A stretch of 64,000 nucleotides of DNA from Hofstenia miamia (lineage: Eukaryota; Xenacoelomorpha; Acoela; Hofsteniidae). The translations under genes were made by a program, and so were the position numbers. The notes beneath the pieces are model-generated. The model was not told the origin of the DNA. It saw only the letters and a list, made by a program, of their open reading frames with translations, and did not search any database. The stretch lies in contig CABFPE010000765.1 of assembly GCA_900660155.1 (NCBI GenBank), positions 22,607 to 86,606 on the forward strand, written 5' to 3'. Each line of letters starts with the position of its first letter. The stretch's first letter is position 1. Shown one piece after another: positions 36,080-47,188 of the stretch.

Positions 36080-39000
36080 TGATTTATAACCAAGGAGAGT
36101 AAATAAGTAGAAACATGCATTATGTATATGACCAAATAACTGTTTTAGAACTCAAATTCTTTGTAAAACATCTTGCTTTCAATTAATACAAAATATTTAT
36201 CATATAACCTGGTTCATGCATTTAAAATTTTTTAAACTAACAACCAAGTTAAACTATGAATTATGCACTGATTTTTGTTTTGTTGGGGAGATACATTATT
36301 GCTTTGTTTGTGCTTTACTAAATTTCTCAGTGGTTTCTAGCTCTCAAATTTTTTTGTGAAACATCTTGTTAATTATTACTAGAAAATATTTAACATGTAG
36401 ATTCATCTGCCTCTACATCTAACCATGTAGTTGATTATTTCATATCAGTGTTTCTACAATAGCATTCACTACTATTAATTTTAGCAGACTGCTATGGAAT
36501 CAGTGAAATGTTTTCACCTTTTTTGTTCAAGTTTACACATCATACACAGTTTTTTCAACCAAGTAGGTAAAGCTTAAACCATGTTTCAACTTGATTTAAG
36601 ACAATTTCATTTTCAAAAAAAGTTGTTTATCACTATAGTGATAAATAATGATACAAATTGTTGATAGGTCAAAGATTGAAGGCAATACATTTTGGTTTCA
36701 AATACATCTACACACAAAATAACTAGGTATGTTGGCATATAATTGCTTGATAACCTATGCATATTATAATATTGCAAATTTAATCAAGTACATTCTTTAA
36801 AATTTCCATTTTAACTAAATTATACACATCAATTTTTTGCTACATTGAATATTTTCTTTATTCATATACAGTTTAAATTTTTCTATTTTTATAACTAGCA
36901 ACTTAATTATATTTTACACTCTACCATTGTTAAGTGTTGTTAATCGCCCACTCCATTAGTGTCTTAAAACCAAATTCTTTGTAGGAATTTTGCTTTTTTT
37001 TTGAATTTAGCATTGTGTGTGTATGTGTGTGTACATCACATGTCCATATTTTTTGCATGTTAGTAATAAAATATTTATAAAACATTTAAATGTTCAGAAT
37101 GGTGAATGCATCACAGGTTTACATATTTAACAAATGGAGATGATATCTATAGAAAAAAGATCAACATGTACATTTTTAAAAACCAAACAGCAAGTTTCAA
37201 ATAATTCATGTTTCTTCCTTGGTGTTATATATTTCATTTTATGTGAATCACATTTATATTTTGCCTTCTTGTTTTTTATTACCATCACATTAGTAAATAG
37301 GAATTATTCCAAGTATTTCACTTTGCATCCTAATGTAAAAAAGTTTAGTGGAAATTGACATCTTGACAGCACAGATATTGAAGTGACTTTTTCGATCCAT
37401 CAACTCTGCCTCAAGGTTACTATAACAAGAAAACGTGTTAGGCTAACAAATTCATCTCCACAGAGAAACCAGGTGTGTTATATCATTTTGTTTTAAAAAA
37501 ATTTTATATTTGATATTGTTTTATAAGCCTATATACATGTTTTTTGTATTATCTCTATTTCCATCGTACATTGTTTAACAAATAACACCTTACACTCATT
37601 GTTTAGTGATTATTGTTTATACACAAATGGTGTTTTACTATATACAGGTGATGTGGTTTAATATATTTTTTATTTGTACATGTTTTAGCTTTAAAGACAA
37701 GATGATTTTATATATTCCCCAGTGAAAATGATCTGCATTTCATTGATGTATAACAAAGTAAAGCTAATTCTCCACTAGCTTAAATGGTTTAAACATTTTT
37801 TGAGCTAAGGCAAATTATTATTTAGCATGTTTAAATTAAGCCCAGTTTTAGTTTGCCATGATAATCTGTCAAAGAAATAGACTGTTGTGTACACTAATTT
37901 GTGTTATTTTTCAATAACCAAATTCCCATGGTAACACATAAGAGAAAGAGGAAAGAGTGTGTGTATTTCTCTGACATTGCATATTACACAAGAGGATGAA
38001 AGCATGTGTTGGCATAAAAACCATAATGAGGAATTATGAAGAAAATAGTTAGTGGATAGTGTTAATTAGAGAGAGATTGGAGAACCCACACACAACTCAC
38101 AGGACATATTTTGCTAATATATATCAAAATTCACACATATTGCAGGATTAATTTGATTATAATAGAATGTTATTAATTGTTTACTAATCACTTAAATACT
38201 TTGATGTAATATTTTATTTCCCATTGTACACATTTTAATTGCTTTTGATTAACCTGCAACTGAGTGAATGGAATTATTTTTTTTAATTTCTTATTTTTTA
38301 ACTACCAATGTGAAATACAAGTGTTGAATTATTAAAACTCAAATTGTTTTAATCACTTTTTGTTTAATTGTTGCAATTAACTGACTAGAATTATTTAGAC
38401 ATAATAATTTTTTTAACTAACAATGTGAATTACAAATGTTGAATTATTACTAAACCTCAAATTCTTTGTAGATGTTTTGCTATTGAATTTAAAGTGTATC
38501 TCACTACATGCATTTTCCAGTTTATATGTTTAGAACAAAGGTGGTGCATATCATGGAATTGCAACTAATTTGGTGATACAAAACAATGGAAAAGTGGAAC
38601 ATCATGTGACGCATGCAATCATGTAAACAAACCCAATAAACCAAATAAAACTGAAGAATGATGTGTAAGTCTCCAAAGAAGTGAAACCTGGAAAAATCCC
38701 TGTAATGTATACACAAATGTAAAGTCAAAAAACAAAGAGTGAAAAATGTGCAAAACTAAAGAAAAATGTATCAGTCTACAAATGTGTACAATCCCAAAAA
38801 ATCACATTTAAGTCAATAAAGGTGAATAAGGGTGTATCAGTCTACAACTGTGTAAAAAAGTGAAAAGTGTGCAAATGTTGAGAAAAGATGCATCAGTCAG
38901 CAAATGTGTACAACCCAATTCATATAAAACTAAAAAGAAGTGTAAAGAAAAGTGAATTTGCACTTTTATGCATAAACCATGTTTTAATCTTTCTGAAAAT

Positions 39001-39560
39001 GTAGGTTGCTTTTTTTGCTGTATTTGAATATTATGAAATTGAATGGAATTTTACAATGGAAAAATGGCAATGTAGTTGAAAATCAATGTGTTTTTTACAT
39101 GTAATGTAACACCAAAGATGAATTAAATATGGTACATAGCAGTGCTTAATCAGTTGAAATGTATGGAAATTTTTTGCAGTGTGATATTATAAAACTCATA
39201 GGTGTAAGCCATGTGCATAATGTGTTGCATAGCAACCAACTCATGTAACAATTAGTCACTATACCAAACATGTGTTTATAAATCACACCTTGAAATTTCA
39301 CAAGAATGAGTCAGTATTTTCCCTCAATAATCTTAGAAAACCCATTAGTGGTGCTGACAGGTAGGTGAACACTAATTAAAATCCATTAGTGGTTGTGTCA
39401 AAAACTGTTTGTCAAGTAGCTCATTCACTAATTAAACCAGCTCCCTCCAATATTCACTGCCTGTCATGTTATATGTGACGTCACAAGCTCTTTGCCAATC
39501 AGAAGCAAAGTTGTGTGATGAAATATGAGGCTCCATAACTACTGTGGGGGTAAATTATTT
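36080..39560 (+). repeat. U-repeat copy B
   Basis: Collinear with copy A and C through the landmarks at 37167, 37413, 38456-38960 and 39045-39310. A sub-repeat 'TCAAATTCTTTGTA...TTTTGCTTTT' recurs near 36151, 36338, 36968 and 38456, and the block 'GTTGAATTATTA..ACTCAAATT' occurs twice at 38315-38465. The right end has TGACGTCA (39476), CCAATCAG (39495) and CCATAACTACT (39533). No coding potential. Confidence 0.7.
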
Positions 39561-40079
39561 TTTACATTTAAGTAATATGATTAAGCAAAAATTGATTTCT
39601 TGTATGTGTTTAACATCAATAAAAATTTTTATTGAAGAAAACAAAACATCTATTATTGGTACAATGTGTAAATAAATTACAAATGAAAAAAATTACCAAA
39701 AACTGAAAAAGAAGCTCTGTTTTTCTTTCAACTCCATCACATTGGCTAACTTATTTGGTGGTGGGAGAGAAAATGTATTTTAATGTTTCAAATAACAAAA
39801 TTGTGTTTGATATATTTTACAAGTAAGTCATTTTGGTATTATATTTGAAATTAGAGAACTAATCTCAAATAAAAAATTGAGTTTATAAAATAAAATTGTT
39901 TGCTTGAAAAAGAAATTTATCAAAATATTATAACAAAATTAATGAAAGGAAAAATTACTTTTAAAAATTGATGTGTTTTTTTCAAAAAGTTTATATCACT
40001 CTGCCATTCCCTTTGTTCTAATTTTCACATCATGCAGTTGAAATGTTTTGCTTTTAAATTCAGAATGTAACATGTATGA
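39561..40079. other. AT-rich spacer between U copies
   Basis: No gene or clear repeat. It separates two tandemly oriented U units. Confidence 0.4.
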
Positions 40080-41985
40080 TATGGCCTCTTGTTAAAAGAC
40101 TTTTAATGTTAAAAGATCAACTTGCTGCTTTTGAAGCTAGTTAAACAGAATAGTGTGAACTTGGGTAACAAATGGATTTCTGCAAAAAAATAACCAGTTA
40201 TGCAATATACTTTTAAGAAATTTTTATGTGGTATTGTTTTATTCCATTATACACATTGATTAAGTAGTTCACTTCCCAGTGTAAATGTTTTTTTGGAAAA
40301 AATGGATTTATGCATTAATGGTTTATCTGGTTATATTTGTTGATGTGTTATCTCTTTACACCATACACATTTAAACTAAATTATATACGTTTTTGGTTTA
40401 TGGGCCTATTTATATTTAGTATTTGTTTTTCCTATGTACACACTTTTTGATCAAAACTAAATTATGAATGTTGAATTATTAAAACTCAAATGGTTGTAAT
40501 TGCCTTTGTTTAATTACAATTGACTGAATGGAAATATATATGTGTACTAGTGTTTAACTATCAACTATATTATAAATGTTGAATCATTAAAACTCAAATT
40601 CTTTATAGATGTTTTACTTTTGAATTTAATGTGTATCTCACTACACACATTTTCAAGTTTATATGTTTAGAAAAAAGGCAGTGCATATCGTGGAGTTCTG
40701 ACTAATGTGGTGATAGAAAACAAAGGAAAAGTGGAACATTGAGTGATGCATACAATCATGTAAACAAACCCTATAAACTAAATAAAACTGAAGAATGGTG
40801 TGTAAGTCTCCAAAGATGTATCAGTCTACAAATGTGTACAACCTGAAAAATCCATGTAATGTATACAGCCATGTAAAGTCATAAAAACAAATAAAGCTGA
40901 AAAAGATGTGTAAGTTGAGAAAAGATATTCAGTCTACAAACATGTACAACCTGAAAAATCACATGAGGGTGTATAAAAGATGCATGTCTCCAATGTGTAC
41001 AGTTATGAAAAATCTGTATACACCAAAGAGAAACTAAGAAAGAGAAGATCACTGTGTAAAATTAGTATAATGATATTGTATATTGAAATGCATGTATGTA
41101 TAACTTATATTAATAACTTCACATGTATATTTTTTAGGAAATGAAATTTCACTTTTATGCATTAAACCATGTTTACTTTTTCCAGGTATGTAGTTTGTTT
41201 TGTATTGTGTATCACACATGTAGTGAAATATTTCTTGTTTTTCTGTATTTGAATATTATCAAAATAAATAAAATTTTTACAATGGAAAAATGACAATGTA
41301 ATTGAAAAACGAAATGTAGTTTTTTTAAAATTCCCTGAAAAATGAGTTAAATTATGTATATGTAAGCATTCGAAATTATGGAAAATTGGTCATCAAAAAC
41401 ATAATGTGTGATAGCCTTGTGTATTGGCAAAAACAAAATATAGTCTTTTTTGGAAAGTTGGTGAAAACAAAGTAAATACTGCAAACAGTCGTGTCGTCAG
41501 GAATTTTTCTGGATAAAATTAACCAGCAATGCATAATCACAAGTGCAATGTAATGTATGCAAACATGTGTAAGTGTGTATAATATGTGATATAGTCAGGT
41601 ATATTAAAAAAACATACAATGAAATTAATTACTATATCAAAACATGCTGTGAACATAAACTAATTTGTCTCCCATGACATGTATATGAATCATTGTAAAC
41701 TAAATTTTCCCCAACATGCATATGAATCATTGTAAACTAAATTGTCCCCAACATGTATATGAATCATTGTAAACTAAATTGAACCCCAGCATAAATATAA
41801 ATCACTAATTAAAATCCATTAGTGATAAAACTGACAAAAACCATTACCAGTGCTGTCAAAAACCCATTAGCAGGTACTGTCAAGTATGTGAGTCACTAAT
41901 TAAATCAGCTCTTGAAATCCATTAGTGATCATAAGTGTGTGACGTCACTAAGCAGTCAACAAATCAGAAGCAAAGTTGTGCCTCC
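40080..41985 (+). repeat. U-repeat copy C
   Basis: Shorter copy. 40565-41000 is very close to 38440-38960 of copy B (for example the GAAAAGTGGAACAT and ATCATGTAAACAAAC lines). The block AACATGTATATGAATCATTG recurs three times at 41675-41780. Its end has TGACGTCA (41940) and AATCAGAAGCAAAGTTGTG, after which LINE sequence begins abruptly. Confidence 0.7.
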
Positions 41986-42904
41986 TTGTCTCCTTTTCTT
42001 TTACTACTATTGTGCTATGTTGTATGAGTCTCTTCTTACTACTCCTATTTCCATCATCTCGCCTTTTGCAAAAATCTTTGAAAAACTAATATTTGGCCAA
42101 ATAGAAATTTATCTCCATAACAAATCAATTCTTTCAAATACTCAATTCAGCTTTGCAAAGCTCACTTACCCTCTAAGTATTTACTTTAGGCTACTGGAAA
42201 TTGGAGATCTTATCTCAATAATAATTTTGTCAAAATTGCTTCTATTGATTTTTCCAACACATTTGATTCCATTGATCACTATATTCTTCTTAGAAAGTTA
42301 GAACTCATTGGTTTCAACTCTAATAGTATAAATTTAGTAAGGTGCTACTTAGATGATCATTTTCAAAGAGTAAAGATAAATGGTAGTAGTTAAGACAGAG
42401 TGAAGCCCATGCCATTGGGACACCCATGACTATTTGCCATATGAAAATGAAGTGAGTCTATTGGACGCCATCCAGCAACGAAATATTTTTGACAAAATTT
42501 AATTGAACCAAATTATTTTTTGACAAAGTTTCTATTTTGTTAGGCAAACTGGCGCATTTGCTTCTGTTAATATACATGTTGTTCATTGTAACAATGTTTA
42601 AACATGCAACACTATGTTTCAAAGAAAATAATTCTTAGATGTAAAAGCCAACACTTGGTTATAACATTTGTATAGACGCATATTTCAACATGTATTAAAA
42701 TTAATCAAAGATATAGTATGGAAGGGGTAAAAAAACAACAATTTTAGCATTTGTGTATAAATTGTGCTAAATGTAAAAGCATACATTACACAATGACTCT
42801 GAGTGAGAAAGTTCAGCATTGCACAATCTTCAAGTTTCCATCTTCATTCTAAAATATGATGGCACTTCCACATTCACCCAGGAAGTGGCCGCCACAATTT
42901 TTTT

Positions 42905-43593
42905 AGAGTTTGAGGAATTTTCGAAAATCCCATGAGATTAGAATTGTTCAAATTGTAACAATTTTTTACTTGCTTATTTATGTGGACTAACTTAGCTTAC
43001 ATGTTTTATTTTCTTTAAATACTTCATACTTGCTTTTGTTAATGTATGTGACTCAATTATTTATGTGGCTAAATTTAGTTTACATACTTGTTTATTTATT
43101 AACATACATGACATTGGAAATATCACATTAATTTAGTCTAAATTGTTTAGTTTACATACTTGTTTGTTTTATTAACATGCATGACATTGGAAATACCACA
43201 TTAATTTAGTTTACATTGTTTAGTTTACATACTTGTTTTATTCGGTAAAATTTAATAACAAATGTTTGAATCATTAAAAGCATAATGTCTTATTTTGGTA
43301 ATAATTCAAAATAATTTTTCGGAAAAAACCAAAAACTAGTTTTTTGAAAAATCGCAATTTCTAATATTTAATAAACGTATGTGGTAAGACCCACATACGT
43401 GTTTAAGAGAATACAAAAATGTAATTTACTCTACACTTTGCTTATAATGACCATATATATATCTTACTATTGAATTTATCTATTGTGTTAGTTTATCATC
43501 ATTGTTGTTGAGGGAATTCTGTAGAAAACAAACGCAATGTGTATTTGCACATTATGAATTTCACACGATTATATCTAAATTAATGATTAATAA
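42905..43593 (+). repeat. X direct repeat, right copy
   Basis: Lies inside the insertion that splits the right-arm LINE. It shares its last 115 bp (43479-43593) without visible difference with 34136-34250, implying a recent copy or conversion event at that end. Confidence 0.75.
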
Positions 43594-43735
43594 CTTAAGT
43601 GAGCAGGTTAGTAATCGTAGAGCGACTAGGAAGGTTGCCATGCTGAGAAGAAGAGATGAGATGACGAATTTTTGGGAATACATAACGAAAAACAAGGCGT
43701 TCAAAGATGATAGACAATCGAGATAGAATAGCTAT
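43594..43735 (+). other. Coding-like fragment, unrecognised
   Basis: Just after repeat X an open, CpG-richer stretch reads SEQVSNRRATRKVAMLRRRD, then EMTNFWEYITKNKAFKDDRQ and stops at 43726; a following frame reads YWAVGRELREVKL. The basic, helix-rich look and the W-x-YI and YWAVGRELREVKL motifs suggest a real protein source, but I cannot name it. It is part of the material inserted into the LINE. Confidence 0.3.
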
Positions 43736-44549
43736 TGGGCAGTAGGACGTGAACTGCGAGAAGTGAAGCTGATTAGATTTTAACAGTAGAGAAATCCAAG
43801 ATGTCTTCCAACTAGCGGGATAGCACTTAGAGGAGCAAATGAAGGAGTAAAGATGCTTTAAATGGATAGAAAGCGTGGAGCAGGTTTCATGAATTACAAA
43901 GGAAGGGACACCGTCAGGATAGCATGGTACATTTTGTAACTGGGGTAAAACTTACAAAGGTGTTCCACAGGGAACTATTTTAGGGCTTCCATTTTTCTCA
44001 TTGTATTTAAATAATTTAAATGGCAAATTAAGTAATGATTGTGGAATAGTGCAGTATGCTCATGACACATGTATATACATATACACACATGATAATCAAA
44101 TAGAAACATCAATAGGTAAATTAGAAATCAATCTCAACTGCTAAAATATATTAATATGCACCATTTAACTATAAATCCCCCTAAAACAGAATTCTGCATT
44201 AGTCTCCCTTTCACAAAGATAATCAATCACATTTTTTAAATTTTTCGGGGTCAAAAATTACTCAAATCAAGATACTTTAAATATCTTGGAGTAATAATCA
44301 ATAACAAAATTGAACTATTCAAGTGACATATGCATAGTATTACGCAAAATGTTAATGGGAATTAAAACTGTTTTACATGTAAGCAATTTTGTGAATTCCA
44401 AAATGAAATTACTGTTGCTAAATTTCTAGTATTAAGTCATTATAGATACTGTAATGTTTTGTTTTATGACATAAACCACTCATTGCTAAAAAAATCGACT
44501 CATAAATTAAATGGGCAGCAAACATTTACTTAGCTATGATCGAAAAAAG

Positions 44550-45600
44550 TAGAAGAAAAGAAGACGAAATATCTAAGTATTCAAAGTTCTTGAGTTTATA
44601 TATGAATTTAAAAAAGAAATGCATCATTTATTTAACATGTTTCAACATATGCCGCTGCCATTGTCAAAAAGTTTACCACTATAAGATTTACAAACTATTA
44701 ATCCAATTACATTTTTTTATATTATTTTCGGTAAATTTAGTTTGCATTTATATTCATCTTTTTTGTTTAAGCTTGATTCCTTTAATTCTATATAAAGTGA
44801 TTCCATGATGCCTAGTTGAAAATTATAATTGCCTTGTATACAATTTTATATGTAAATTTCATATCACCGTTTTTTAAATGATCAGAGATGGTCGAATGAT
44901 CTTTGTGTTCTTTAATTCTAGATTGTAAATTTCTTGAAGTCTTTCCAATGCACCACAGTTGCAAGTAATTTCATATACTACTTTGGAAAGGTTTTCAATC
45001 TTGGTTTCTGTTTTTAGTCCTATTAGATGCCTTAGTTTATTGGTCTTTAGTATAAAGCCTATTTTTAAAAATGATGAACTGATTCTTTTCAGATATTTCT
45101 GTAATTTAATTGATTGTATGCCTCAATATTCAATATTAAAGATGTAATTGTATAAATAATCACTTTGTTTTTTTTAGTTTCTTAACTTTGTAGTAAGTCT
45201 TCTAGTTTTTCTTTATAATTCTATTGACTATATATGTTGGATATTCATTACGCCTTAATATATTTTTGACCTTTATAATTGATTTATGAAGTTCCTCGAA
45301 ATTTTGATCAATCATGAAATGTTGATTTATCAGACCTTTGATCATGGATTTTTTGTATGCAAAATGTATGTTTGAATGGTAGTTAACTACTAAATGTGTA
45401 TCTGTTGGTTTGTTGTAGTATGATGACATAAATTTCTTCTTCATTATTTCAATGTTAATATTCAGAAATGGTAGTCTTTTGTTGTTTTCTTCTTTGATAG
45501 TAAATTGAATTGCAGAATCTAAAGAATTCAAGGAAGGAAGTACGTCTTTAACATTATATTCTGATATAACTAGTATATCATCAAATATCTAAGTAGTTAT
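44550..45600 (-). mobile_element. Penelope-like element fragment, right arm
   Basis: Read leftward from 45600: DDILVISEYN (catalytic region), SLNSLDSAIQFTIKEENN, LPFLNINIEIMKK, then SSYYNKPTDTHLVVNYHSN and EYPTYIVNRI (45531-45202 open), then a degraded GIY-YIG zone near 44940-45010 and the end of the element near 44620-44660. It keeps more of the RT than the left-arm copy and more CpG. It meets the LINE tail-to-tail at the same junction as in the left arm. Confidence 0.8.
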
Positions 45601-46060
45601 GGAGACTTGTATGAGAATGGACAACTTTGATTCTGATTGGTCGAGAGGCGGGTTCGTAACACCTATTCTGATTGGTCGAGAGTGAGGCCATGGATATTGG
45701 CACGGATTACGTCATGAACAATCATATACTTGACAAGTTTCCAATAAAATTCAAATGTAATTGCTGACTCATTTTTGCAACATTTCAAGGCCTGATTTAT
45801 AAACACATGTTTGCTATAGTGACTAATTATGTTACATGATTTAGTTTGCATGGCTTACACTTGCGTGTTTTATAATAGCACATTGCTGACTAACATCCTT
45901 GTAAACATTTTCGACTGCTTAACCACTTCTATGTACAATGTTTAACACGTTTTCTAACATTACATGTAATAGGCCACACGCGTTTTTCAAAATGCCACGT
46001 ACACTCATGTTATTATTACGTCTAATCCCACTTATGTTTAGGGCATTTTTCTACTAAATA
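45593..46060 (-). repeat. U-repeat piece D with promoter-like end
   Basis: Inverted relative to A-C. It joins the Penelope-like fragment at CCATAACTACT (reverse strand). Its end carries two copies of TTCTGATTGGTCGAGAG (45634 and 45666), that is two CCAAT boxes on the reverse strand, with a GGCGGG between them. The interval 45750-45890 matches 39206-39310 of copy B (TTAGTCACTATA, AACATGTGTTTATAAATCA). Confidence 0.7.
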
Positions 46061-46258
46061 CGGATTGCTGCTCTCATTTCATTATTAGATTTGTTGCAAT
46101 TTTATATAACCGGTAGTTACCAGCAGTTATATTTCGTAAGTTTTGTAAGCCCGATTTCCGCATTTGACGAGTTTTGTAGGGTGGTAATTAACCAGGATAA
46201 TCGCATGATTTGATAACTACAATTTTTGTGTTTAGGATAAAATCCTGTGGTTGGGCAC

Positions 46259-46510
46259 TATAACTTTATATAAGTCGTGAATGAATGAAGATATAAATTG
46301 AGCATGCAGTTTACATCCTTTGACAGAAAGACGCTTTTCCCATATTCAATCTCTAGGCGAGTTTTTAGAATTTCTATTATCGCTGGATCCCTTTCTCGAA
46401 TCTTTACCCAAACTTTTTCATTTGTATGCTTTATGTTGTTAGATGAAATGCATGTTATAATACAATGATCTGAATAGAGGCATTCGCTTGAAGTTACATT
46501 AACTTCATGA
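46259..46510 (-). mobile_element. LINE endonuclease C-terminal fragment
   Basis: An 83-codon minus-strand frame without a start reads NVTSSECLYSDHCIITCISS and later KVWVKIRERDPAIIEILKTR, ending at TAG (46256-46258). 'SDHCII' after a short lead is the final catalytic SDH motif of APE-type LINE endonucleases, followed by the linker to RT. It is the only remnant of that element. A host exon is an alternative but less likely. Confidence 0.45.
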
Positions 46511-47150
46511 GATTTTATAATTTATGACTCATTTAATATGTACCTATATCCCTACATTTTTCACATGAAACTACTAGTGCAATTGAAGAACCAATTTTTG
46601 TGAAATATTTGTAGTGTTCACAATAATAGTTAACATCATTTATTTGGAAAGTGTGTGTGAATATTTTTTGTAATCACATAAAAAAATTAATGATGCAATA
46701 AAATACCAACATTTTACTAGTAAAATATTCCTACATACATTTAATAAAATCTTTTTTAAATGTAAAGAAAAATGAGAATGAATAAAGAAAGTTATTACTA
46801 TAACGGTATTTATTACAGAAGCTGATTTGTCAAAAAAATTGGCCTTATTTTATCACTGATAACTGCGCATTTCACGGTCGAATACATAGTTGGCCCTGGA
46901 AATAGTAAACTGCAATTTCCAATCTTTTAGGAAAAATATAAAAAAAAGTAAATAAAATACAAGTATATTTACGAATACAAAACAATTGTGGACACTAGAT
47001 TAAATTTCTTACACAGGCACACTCTAAGATAAGTCTAGTAACTTAATATTAAATAATGTACATCCATTTCAATGATGTTCTACGAACTATAAGCCACAGT
47101 GTGGTGAAAATAAATATAAATGAATGCACAACTGATATGAACTATTATAA
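46511..47150 (-). other. RFX gene 3' UTR and flank
   Basis: This follows the RFX stop codon on the minus strand. A polyadenylation signal AATAAA (reverse strand) lies at 46809-46814, about 340 nt past the stop. No other coding sequence was seen. Confidence 0.5.
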
Positions 47151-47188
47151 CTACATCTCTGACGGAGGTGAAGACTCTGCTAACAATT
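47151..47188 (-). CDS. RFX: RFX coding exon 14 (terminal)
   Basis: Acceptor ATTTTTAG, phase 1, encoding [12 protein letters not shown] and the stop TAG at 47151-47153. Chosen because the phase fits exon 13 and gives a short clean end; moderately certain. Confidence 0.6.

Larger units (their letters stand above)
41985..44545 (+). mobile_element. LINE reverse transcriptase, right arm, interrupted
   Basis: Plus-strand homologue of 32.2-33.3 kb. TPISIISPFAKIFEKLIFGQ starts near 42033. SIDFSNTFDSIDHYILLRKL and the GFNSNSINLVRCYLDDHF block follow to about 42380. After an insertion the frame resumes at about 43930 with the PQG-like block, QYAHDTCIYI near 44053 and KYLGVIINNK near 44280, then a C-terminal SHYRYCNVLFYD. 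The 1.5-kb insertion holds repeat X and a coding-like fragment. The left-arm copy lacks the insertion, so it came after the block duplicated. Confidence 0.8.

Noticed and set aside
36240-42000. Reading the whole U array as a viral genome
   Set aside because: No capsid, polymerase or integrase frames are visible in the units; only an isolated ATPase fossil lies nearby.
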